DNA of 64,000 bases from Heloderma charlesbogerti (taxonomy: Eukaryota; Chordata; Lepidosauria; Squamata; Helodermatidae), in the NCBI GenBank assembly GCA_026122225.1, contig JANEZZ010001955.1, positions 124,001 through 188,000 on the forward strand, given 5' to 3'. The notes below the pieces were generated by a model, which was not told the DNA's origin, searched no databases, and was given only the letters and a program-made list of their open reading frames with translations. The position numbers and the translations under genes are program-made. Positions within the stretch are counted from its first letter, which is position 1, and each line of letters begins with the position of its first letter. Below, piece by piece: positions 55,735 through 64,000 of the stretch.

Positions 55735-56040
55735 CAAGGTGCACCTTCACGGAGGGGGACGGAAGGAGGCCAGGACATGCTTAGGGAGCTGCCTAAAGCA
55801 GCTTCCATGGTCTCCTCCCCTCCCTGCTCCTGGGACCACCCTCTTTTCACCGTCTCCATGCTCTATTTCCAAGCACTGAGACATAGCCAGCATGGAGAGA
55901 ACTGTGTCAGCTATGAGGGGCAGGAGGTGGGGGTCATGGTTTCTGGGCTCTGAGATCGGAGCCCTGGTCCCAACCTTGGATCCCAGAAACCAAAATATCC
56001 TATGTCCTCCAGATGCTGTCTAGGGGACATAGGATCATGC
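55735..56040 (-). repeat. Unclassified dispersed repeat, partial copy, minus strand
   Basis: Reading the minus strand from 56040: gcatgatcctatgtccccta ... ggacataggat, then agctgacacagttctctcca. This shares both the terminal inverted repeat and the 'gagagaactgtgtc' word with 2590-3066, but the middle differs. Confidence 0.45.
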
Positions 56041-56045
56041 CCTTA

Positions 56046-56267
56046 CTTATTTATGTTTGTTACATTTATATCCCACCTTTTCCTCCAAGGAACCCAAAAT
56101 GATCCTCCTCCTCTCCTTTCTCACAACAGCCCTGTGAGGTAGGTTAGACTGGGAGTCAGTGACTGGTCCAGAGTCACCCAGTGAGCCTCATGGCTGAGTA
56201 GGCACTTGAAGCACGGGCTCCCCTGCCCCGTCCCCAGCCCTAGTCCAATAAGCCACACTGGCTCTTT
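56046..56267 (-). mobile_element. tRNA-headed SINE with L2-like tail (MIR-like), minus strand
   Basis: Plus strand: tacatttatatcccaccttt, ccctgtgaggtaggttagac, ggtccagagtcacccagtga, gccacactggctct. Same family as 14590-14829. Confidence 0.85.
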
Positions 56268-56894
56268 TTGCCTGATGAGAACCCCCACTCTGCCCAAAAG
56301 ATCACTTTCAGTGTTGCTTTCTGTGAAATTTCAGTAGCAATTCTATGTGTTATTGTTCCACTCTAGCTTTGAGTTGCCTATGGAATGCTTTCACTCTGTT
56401 GTAACAAAGTTTAGTATATTATTGATAGAAGGCAATAACAGAACATTAGGAATGCCGTTTTAACTCTGACCATTGCAAACAGAAGTGCTCTCACCATTAT
56501 GGTTCACACAACTTGTCAAGGAGGGCAAACATGTCAAGATTTGAGAAAAGTTAAAGGCATTATTCAAGAGTTGGAAAATGAGCCTCAGAGCCAAGGATCG
56601 AAAGCATGCTGTACGTTTTGTTGCTTCAAGGTTAAGCTTTTACAGTGTGCAAGTCTTTTCACAGGGGGGAAGTATTGGGTGCCTAAGCTCCAGGATTGTT
56701 TAGTCTTCTCCGGTTGAAGAAATCATAATAATAGCCAGGGACTGAAACTTAAAGCTGAACCAATTCAACTCTGAAAGAAGCACTTTCATTTTCAGCAGCA
56801 AGAATGGTTCGTCATTGCAACAGAATACCAATGGTGCAAAATTCTACTCAGTTTGTATATCTTTTATTTGTATACACATATTTTACATTACAGA
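56268..56894. other. Unassigned stretch
   Basis: Nothing recognised. Confidence 0.3.
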
Positions 56895-57890
56895 TCCAAT
56901 GGCTGCCTTCAGATGTCACATGAAACCATAGTTTAGTGTGACAATAACGAGCTTAGACGAGGCTCAGGTTTGTCTGCTACCCCACACTTCTCTCCTACTC
57001 TGGCATGGCTGCAAGATCGGGAAGCTTCCACTTCCATTTTAGATTAACTACAGTTTAGTGTGCTTAGGGATGGCATGGGAGTCAGAGGAGGAGGTGGAAT
57101 CTGATGAACTCCCCACATGCGGCCTGCCGGACCCCACTTACCAGGCTGCAGAGGACTCGCTTACCCACTCAGCAACCATCGGGAAATGCTGTGGGGACGT
57201 CCGTCCTCTTAGGAAGCTGCAATTGTTCACACAATTATGGCTCAGTTAGTCCTGTATATTTAAAGTTGAGTGTATGGCTGCCTTAAAGGGACAATGACTC
57301 AAGATTATAGAGCAAAGCACCCTTTACCCTGTAATCTTGAGTCATTGCCCCTTTACGGCAGCCATACACTCAACTTTAAATATGCGGTACTAACCTGAGC
57401 AGTGATTTCTGAGCACAGTCATGGCTCGGTAAGGGGACAGATGGTCCCACAACACTTTTAGGGCTATTGCTGAGCTGTCCCGCAGCTCCCGTCATGCAGC
57501 TCACGTGGGCAGGCAGTGAGAACAGCTCTTCAACCACTTGAAGGGAACGGATGGAGGTGCATCTGCCCATCCCTAAGTGTGCCATCCTAAAGCCTAGTTA
57601 GAATTAACCACAGCATGTCAGGCTTTATTGGCATGGCAAGCTGTGGTTATTTTATTTTTTTTAATGCTTCTGAACTCCTTGCTGCCTTGCCAGAGGGGAA
57701 AGGGGGAGCATGCAAACCTCTGGCTTGCCCAGTCTCATTTTTATCATGCCAAACTATAGTTTATCAAAATGTATAAACTGGGCTGACATGCAAATGACAG
57801 AATAGGGAAAAGGTAAATCACACCAACAAATCCTATAACAATAATGAGTTTAGTCACATTGCACATCCAGGGTGTGCAAACCCACACTAT
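56895..57890. repeat. Palindromic dispersed repeat hosting a hAT copy
   Basis: The left part (gaaaccatagtttagtgtga ... tagattaactacagtttagtg) and the right part after the hAT copy (gttagaattaaccacagcat ... gccaaactatagtttatcaa) are roughly inverted. Related words occur at 10415-10760. Confidence 0.45.
57065..57575. mobile_element. Foldback hAT-type MITE
   Basis: TAGGGATGGC and CATCCCTA ends with flanks agtgtgct (57057-57064) and agtgtgcc (57576-57583), 7 of 8. The core 57250-57385 is one long hairpin: atttaaagttgagtgtatgg and ccatacactcaactttaaat are fully complementary, and the stem continues through aatgactcaagatta. Confidence 0.93.
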
Positions 57891-58392
57891 GCAAAGCTAA
57901 TTCAGATATGAAATAATTAGTCGAAATACTAAAAATAATAACATGTTAATTGATGTCAAATAAGTGTGACTGGGATCAGTTAATGCTGTGTTGCCATAAT
58001 GGAGTATCTGACCCTCATCTCTCACACACTGGTACTTTTAACATCAGTCTTGGATCAGTGTTGGTTTTGTATTTAATTGCCTCATTCTCTTTTAAACATA
58101 GAAGCTGGCTAGACTTGCTTGTTAATTTTTAAACAATCTATTGCTACAATTAATGGCATGATGGAGGACTGAAAACCAAATACCAAAGCTACTGTTTTTC
58201 AAACTACAGGGAGCATCTTCCATGTCTGTCAAGGAACCCCTGCCCTTGAATCTCTGTGGCTTTCAAGGGATTCTGGGACATGTTGTAGGGTACACACTTA
58301 ATTCACATAGAACAGGGGTCAGATCTGTTGGGACTCACTGTTGCTCAATGTCAACTGATGGCAACCCCTCAAACATGCCCAAATCTCAGTGG
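57891..58392. other. Unassigned stretch
   Basis: Nothing recognised. Confidence 0.3.
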
Positions 58393-58529
58393 CAGCCTTC
58401 CCCAACCCAGTGCCCTCCAGATGTTTTGGACTATAACTCCCATCAGTCTCAGTCAGCATCTTCAATGATTGTGCTGATGGGAATTGCAGTCCAAAACATC
58501 TGGAGGGTGCCCAGTCTGGGAACGATGCT
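58393..58529. mobile_element. Palindromic hAT-type MITE (gttttggactacaact family)
   Basis: Well-kept arms: gccctccagatgttttggac and gtccaaaacatctggagggt around ttcaatgattg. Confidence 0.75.
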
Positions 58530-58552
58530 CCATTGCATGGATGCTGATTGAT

Positions 58553-59130
58553 TGTCAGGAATGAATCTGAGTATGTGGAGATGTCTGGCAACTCAGATTT
58601 GGAATCAGAATGGGAACAGCTAGACCAGAGGGAGGCGCCCCTCCCCAGTGAGCCCAGATACAGTGAGACTTTCTTCCCAAGACCTTGACACACAGATGGC
58701 CTGGCCTAAATGGCTCCCCCCTTCCTCCATCATGAGAACTCAGGGTTTGGTGGTGGTGGAGGAGGAGGAGGAGGAGAGCGAGCGATGTGTCTTGAGGGAT
58801 GCTAAGGTCTGGCACAGAGTGAAGTGGGAGAAGTTAGGGGCAGGGCTCAGACATTCCACCAGGTTGGCCACTCATGGAAGTCAACATAGGAGGAAGCCAC
58901 CCTGAGGGAGGGGCATCCCTGCAAAGCAAGTCTGAGAAGTTCATGCCCAGACTGCAGGTAACTTCTCTAACTTCCACTTCGTCTCCTCTATCGATATTCC
59001 TAGATGTGTGGATTAGCTGTTTCACTACAGTCTGAGAGTTTCCTAGTATCTGCATTTTTAAAGTAGCTAGTCCTTAACTAATAAAGTAGCGTTAGCCTGA
59101 AGCCTTGTTTCCTGGAGTGTGTTGATTGCA
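58553..59130 (+). repeat. LTR-like ~575-bp repeat, plus strand
   Basis: Starts tgtcaggaatgaatctgag and ends aataaagtag, cctgaagccttgtttcctgg, gtgttgattgca. It begins TG and ends CA, and aataaa lies about 45 bp from the end, as in an LTR. It is co-linear with 36034-36600 (minus). A 5-bp TSD is not secure. It contains a (gga)n run at 58757-58777. Confidence 0.5.
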
Positions 59131-59184
59131 AAAGGAGAGGATGAAGGAAAGTGACATCAATTGTCTTTCAGCTCAAGGGCTGAA

Positions 59185-59516
59185 TTCAATCTCAGAGAAG
59201 TTCTCAGGGGCCGTATTCCACTGGTGGGTGCGACCAAAAGCAAAAGGGGGGCAGGACCAAAGGCAAAATGGACAGGGCCCCAAATACCAAAAATACCAGC
59301 ATACTTTAGCTCGTACTGCCAGTAATGAAGCCTTAGCACAGGCATTTCAACCTTTTAGAAAGGGGGGAAATCACGCAAAAGATGTGAAACCATCAAATGA
59401 CCCACTGTTGGAGGAAAGGGGGTGGAGCCAGAGGAAGGGGGCATGACCATCTGGGGATCCCCAGAGGATCTGATTGGGACCTCACATGGGCTAGATTTGA
59501 GATACAACATCCCTGC
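59185..59516. mobile_element. hAT-like MITE (ggttggggaacct family) fragment
   Basis: ggggccgtattccactggtg, aggcatttcaaccttttag and catgaccatctggggatccc are shared with 48986-49310 and, inverted, with 14161-14280. The inverted GGGGAACCT end is worn away. Confidence 0.5.
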
Positions 59517-60387
59517 TCTACAGCGTCTTGCAAGGCTAGCTCTGTGGTGCTGGACAAGCTGACTGTCAAGGAAGCTGCTGTTAAGAGTCTTCTCACTGAG
59601 GAATCCCTGATGAGCTTCTATGCAGCCTCAGGGTTCCCTGGAACACAGTTTGAACTTTGAAAATAACAGTGGCAATGATCTGTGTACAATTCAGTTGAGG
59701 AGGGAAGAGCTACATGTTATCAAGGCAATATCATCAGATCTGGTTCAATTTCAGTGGTATAATTCTTTTGACAGTAAAGTAATGGTAACTTTATTTTCTT
59801 CTGAGGAAATTGAAAAGGTGAAAAGCAAAATTAAGAATGCAGGAAAAAGTACCCAGGAGTCCTTCCAACTCTATAATCCCTGGTATTTTTCATGTCAATG
59901 GCCTTTTCTTCCTTGGCCTTGAAGCATTAGACATTCTTCTTAGGAGGTTTTTTGCCACATGTGTTTTAATGAGACACTTACAAATTCCTTCATGCAAATT
60001 GTCCCAGCACCAGCAACTACTGTATCTGCAAACTCTTGTCAGGTTAAAGAGTAAGAATGCATACTGTGATATCGCAGGCCCACCAGGGTTGCATTAATCT
60101 CTGATAAAACTTTAGCAAAAGGATGAAAAGTGATTCAATAACAACACCCTTGTTTCACCTTAAAACTTACCAGAGCTCTAAGTGGGCTATTTTGGACACA
60201 AACCCAAATAACACTGAAATGCAGTGAAGATATCTGGAATGTGCATGTCTTTTCTTGGCAAAGAATGCATGCTTGTGAATATTAAAAGTGAAACAACAGT
60301 GTTGTTATTGAAAATCACTTTGCATCCTTTTTCTAAGGCTTTATCAGAGATTAATGCAACCTTATATTAAGTAAGATTAATTATATG
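59517..60387. other. Unassigned stretch
   Basis: Two short matching words (taatctctgataaaactttagc at 60098 and gctttatcagagattaatgc at 60343) are inverted copies about 245 bp apart, with gcaac/gttgc beside them. This may be the pair of ends of an unknown palindromic element of about 290 bp. Confidence 0.35.
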
Positions 60388-60648
60388 ATGTGTGCATCAT
60401 TGAAATGTACGCATACGTCTTCCATTGATTCAAGCCTATTTGTCCATATTTTTCAAAAATATATACATTTTCCATGAGCATATTTCAAATGTATGCATGA
60501 TGTTGAACGCATACGTTTTTGGCCCACGAATCACACTGCAAGCTTGGAAATTTGCGTTTGCGTCCGAGTCCATGTTTGGTCTGAAAGGTGTGAACTGAGT
60601 AAATCCTGATCAAAAACAACCTGAAATGAATTTCTCATACATCCCTAC
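60388..60648 (+). mobile_element. 5'-deleted hAT-type MITE, AT-rich subfamily
   Basis: The right end ctcatacatcccta is intact. The interior (catcattgaaatgtacgcat ... gttgaacgcatacg) matches 4561-5023, but the left TAGGGATG part is missing. Confidence 0.75.
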
Positions 60649-60875
60649 TCCTGCGCTGTCTAGGGCACCAGTGCTTCTTTTCTTGACCACTGAAAGAGCT
60701 CCTCAGCTCTTGTGGACTTTTGAGCCTTCCTCTCACACTACCTTTCGTTCCCCTTCAACAAAGAATGAAAGCTAAGATTTTCAGCCAATATCAGGTTTCT
60801 TACCTGTGTGGAATACAGAGAGCCCTGGCAGAAATCAGCAGTGTTTATTCAACATGTGTGTGTGTGTGTGTGTGT

Positions 60876-63336
60876 ATTTGTTCTTGTTGTTCTTGTTGTT
60901 GTACAGTCGTGAAGTCGTGTCCGACTCTTCGTGACCCCATTGACCATAGCACACCTGGCCTTCCTGTCCTCCGCTCTCTCCCGGAGTGTGCTCAAGTCCA
61001 TATTCATTGCATCGGTGATGCTATCTAGCCATCTCATCCTCTTCCGTCCCCTTCTCCTTTTGCCTTCGATCTTTCCCAGCATCAGGGTCTTTTCCAGGGA
61101 GTTTTCTCTTCGCATTATGTAGCCAAAATATTTGAGCTTCACCTTCCAATGAGCAGTCAGGGTTGATTTCCTTTAGGATTGACTGATTTGACCTCCCTGC
61201 AGTCCAGGGAACTCGTAAAAGTCTTCTCCAGCACCACAGTTTGAACACATCAGTTCTTCGGCGCTCAGCCTTCCTTATAGTCCAGCTCTCACAGCCATAC
61301 GTTACTACTACTGGGAAAACCATAGCTCTGATTATACGAACCTTTGTCGGCAAGTCTTGTCTCTGCTTCTTACTATGCTGTCTAGGTTTGCCATAGCTTT
61401 CCTCCCAAGGAGCAAGCGTCTTTTAATTTCATGACTACAGTCACCGTCTGCGGTGATCTTGGAGCCCAAGAAAATAAAATCTGTCACTGCTTCCATTTCT
61501 TCCCCTTCTATATGCCAGGAAGTGATGGGGCCAGATGCCATGATCTTCATTTTTTTAATGTTGAGTTTCAAACAGCTTTTGTACTCTCCTCTTTCACCCT
61601 CAACAAAAGGCGCTTTAGATCCTTTTCGCTTTCTGCCATGAGGGTGGTATCATCTGCATATCTGAGGTTGTTGATAATTCTCCCGGCAATCTTAATTCCG
61701 ACCTGTGATTCATCCAACCCGGCGTTTCACGTGATGTACTCTGCATATAAATTAAATAAGCAGGGCGACAATTTACAGCCTTGTCATACTCCTTTCCCAA
61801 TCTTGAACCAATCGGTTGTTCCATGTCCGGTTCTTACTGTTGCTTCTTGACCCTCATACAGGTTTCTCAGGAGACAAGTAAGGTGGTCTGGTACTCCCAT
61901 CTCTTTAAGAATTTGCCACAGTTTGTTGTGATCCACACAATCAAAGGCTTTAGCGTAGTCAATGAAGCAGAAATAGACATTTTTCAGGAATTCTCTTGCT
62001 TTCTCCATGATCCAGCGAATGTTGGCAATTTGATCTCTAGTTCCTCTGCCTCTTCGAAACCCAGCTTGTACTTCCGGTAGTTCTCGGTTCGCATACTGCT
62101 GAAGCCTAGCTTGTAGGATTTTGAGCATCACCTTGCTGGCATGTGAAATGAGCGCAATTATATGGTAGTTTGAACACTCTTTGGCATTGCCCTTCTTTGG
62201 AATTGGAATGTAAACTGACCTTTTCCAGTCTTGTGGCCACTGTTGAGTGTTCCAAATTTGTTGGCATATTGAGTGCAGCACTTTAACAGCATCATCTTTT
62301 AGGATCTTAAATAGCTCAGCTGGAATACTGTCATCTCCGCTAGCTTTGTTGTTACTAATGCTTCCTAAGGCCCACTTGACTTCACTCTCTAGGATGTCCG
62401 GCTGAAGTTCAGTGACTGCACTATCATGGCTATCAAGGACATTCAGATCTTTCCTGTATAGTTCTTCTGTGTATTCTTTCCACCTCTTCTTAATCTCATT
62501 TGCTTCTGTTAGGTCTCTGCCTTCTTTGTCCTTTATCATGCCCGTCTTTGCACAAAACATTCCCTTGAGATCTCCAATTTTCTTGAAGAGATCTCTAGTC
62601 TTTCCCATTCTATTGTTTTCCTCGATTTCTTTGCATTGTTCATTTAAGAAGGCCTTCTTGTCTCTCCTTGCTATTCTCTGGAACTCTGCATTCACTTGCA
62701 TATATCTTCCCCCTTTTCCCTTGCTTTTTGCTTCCCTTCTTTCCTCAGCTACTTGTAAAGCCTCATCAGACAGCCACTTTGCTTTTTTGCATTTCTTTTT
62801 CTTTGGGATGGATTGAGTTGCTGCCTCCTGAACAATGTTACGGACCTCCGTCCATAGTTCCTCAGGCACTCTGTCTATCAGGTCTAATCCCTGAAATCTA
62901 TTCCTTACCTCCACTGTATATTCATAAGGGATATGATTTAGGTCATACCTGAATGGTTTAGTGGTTTTCCCTACGTTCTTCAATTGAAGCCGAAATTTTG
63001 CAAGAAGCAGCTCATGATCTGAGCCACAGTCAGCTCCAGGTCTTGTTTTTACTGACTGTATGGAGCTTCTCCATCTTTGGCTGCAAAGGACATAATCAAT
63101 CTGATTTTGATATTGACTATCTGGTGATGTCCATGTGTAGAGTCACCTCTTGTGCTGTTGGAAAAGAGTGTTTGCTATGATCAGCGTGTTCTCTTGGCAA
63201 AACTCTATTAGCCTTTGTCCTGCTTCATTTTGTATGCCAAGGCCATGCTTGCCTGTTATCCCGGTGATTTCTTGACTTCCTACTTTAGCATTCCAATCCC
63301 CTATGATGAAGAGGACGTCTTTTTTTGGTAAGGTAA
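60876..63336 (-). mobile_element. Bov-B (RTE) LINE, 5'-truncated, minus strand
   Basis: The 3' end with (gtt)n tail and gtcgtgaagtcgtgtccgac is at 60876-60930. Going up in coordinate are ORF2 C-terminal motifs (KRRRGRKRMRWLDS near 61030; YGCESW near 61280), thumb (LNIKKMKIMASGP near 61530-61570), palm motif C YADD (61649-61660, in a shifted frame), palm motif A FIDYAKAFD near 61940, and endonuclease pieces between 63000 and 63330. The endonuclease N-terminus is absent. The element breaks at 63336 against a SINE. Confidence 0.95.
61784..62983 (-). pseudogene. Bov-B ORF2 reverse transcriptase fragment
   Basis: This is the longest open frame of the window, 399 codons. It covers the linker after the endonuclease and the RT fingers and palm up to motif A: YIPIPKKG at about residue 258, GFRRGRGTRD at about 308, FIDYAKAFD at about 340. 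A frameshift after residue 399 moves the catalytic YADD box (61649-61660) to another frame, and the C-terminal parts lie in two further frames (61332-61571, 61021-61353). Upstream the endonuclease is also out of frame. It is a dead retrotransposon gene, not a host gene; it would have encoded the enzyme that also moves Bov-B-tailed SINEs. Confidence 0.93.
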
Positions 63337-63337
63337 A

Positions 63338-63664
63338 AGTGTCCCCAACCAGTCATGTCCGACTCTATGGGGTGGTACTCATCTCCATTTCTAAGCCGAA
63401 GAGCCAGCGCTGTCCGAAGACGCTTCCGTGATCATGTGGCCGGCATGACTGAACACCAAAGTGCATGGAACACTGTTACCTTTCCCGCCGAAGTGGTACC
63501 TATTTATCTACCTGCAATTTCTTGCTTTCGAACTGCTAGGTTGGCAGGAGCTGGGACTGAAGACGGGAGCTCACTCTGTCACGCAGCACTCAGGTCTCCA
63601 ACTGCTGTCCTGCCGACCCTCCGGTCCGCAGTTCAGCGTCTTAACCACTAAGCCACCGTAGCCC
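63338..63664 (-). mobile_element. tRNA-headed squamate SINE with Bov-B-like tail, minus strand
   Basis: On the minus strand the head ggggctacggtggcttagtg starts at 63664, then gttaagacgctgaactgc. The tail is agtcggacatgactggttgg then ggacacttttaccttacc. It is full length at both ends. Its 3' end abuts the truncated 5' end of the Bov-B copy in the same orientation. Confidence 0.92.
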
Positions 63665-63770
63665 CATGCGTGTGTGTGTGTGTGTGCGCGCGCACGTGTA
63701 TGTATGTGTGTGTGTGTGTATACACATACATACATACATACATATATATATATATAGCGCATATACACAC
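63665..63770. repeat. Compound (TG)n / (GC) / (TACA)n / (TA)n microsatellite
   Basis: catgcg followed by (tg)n, gcgcgcgc, (tg)n, (taca)n, (ta)n and (ac)n. The start resembles the catgtgtg repeat at 60853-60874 on the other side of the Bov-B plus SINE unit. Confidence 0.95.
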
Positions 63771-64000
63771 ACACAATGGAAGCAGAGTGTGTTGATTCAA
63801 GCCAGCCTTAAAATTTCCAAGCAATATTCGAAATGAATGGGCTTTATTCTCTAGTGCCCTTCCTCATCAATTATATTTTCAATCAATTATCTTTGATTTA
63901 ATTTTTGCTTTCATCAAGTCTCACTCCCAAGGTAGCTATGCTCTGGTCATGGGGGCCTTTACAGCTGCTCAGCCTCCAGAACTAATACAGACTTAGGAGA
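63771..64000. other. Unassigned end of window
   Basis: Nothing recognised. Confidence 0.3.

Overview
This window reads as non-coding DNA of a squamate reptile, most likely a lizard, and it is very rich in transposons. Three things point there: RTE/Bov-B LINE pieces, CR1 and L2 LINE 3' ends of the sauropsid type, and tRNA-headed SINEs with Bov-B-like or L2-like tails together with 5S-rRNA-headed SINEs. I found no reading frame that looks like a host exon. Every open frame with a recognisable protein is a LINE reverse transcriptase or endonuclease piece, or lies inside another dispersed repeat. The window is therefore intergenic or deep intronic; unconserved host exons cannot be excluded by eye.

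The main occupant is a swarm of short non-autonomous DNA transposons whose ends read TAGGGATG...CATCCCTA. I find about 25 copies or fragments. Nine are flanked by perfect 8-bp direct repeats (target site duplications, TSDs) and six more by 7 of 8 matching bases, which is the signature of the hAT superfamily. They fall into several subfamilies with unrelated interiors: GC-rich foldback copies with nested palindromes (20, 581, 2086, 17418, 46053, 52999, 57065), AT-rich copies built of repeated 'tgcacattttt' or 'tttgcacaaatt' modules (4561, 5795, 12264, 19657, 23936, 25736, 29857, 43937), and others. Further palindromic hAT-like families with CAGGGGTGGG-type, CAGTGGAGG-type and GGTGGGGAACCT-type ends are interspersed.

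Layout: 1-7 kb is a cluster of foldback elements with one unclassified dispersed repeat. 7-11 kb is mostly unassigned. 11-15 kb holds tRNA SINEs and CR1 pieces. 16.3-18.3 kb is an L2 LINE on the minus strand split by two hAT copies. 19.6-26.2 kb holds hAT copies, L2/Bov-B pieces and an L2-tailed 5S SINE. 26-31.6 kb is mostly unassigned, with a CR1-tailed 5S SINE at 28.2 kb. 31.8-34.2 kb holds simple repeats and L2 tails. 35.4-40 kb holds CR1, an LTR-like repeat and a deeply nested L2 locus. 42-47 kb is the densest hAT region, including a recombinant copy and the largest palindrome. 48-49.3 kb is a three-layer nest. 53.6-54.5 kb is a CR1 carrying a second CR1-tailed 5S SINE. 57-59 kb holds hAT and LTR-like repeats. 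60.9-63.7 kb is a 5'-truncated Bov-B LINE joined head to tail to a full SINE.

Nesting gives a relative history. L2 and CR1 copies and the unclassified palindromic repeats are hosts; TAGGGATG hAT copies sit inside L2, SINEs and palindromic elements; Bov-B fragments and one Bov-B-type SINE sit inside SINEs, CR1 and a hAT copy and are among the latest arrivals.
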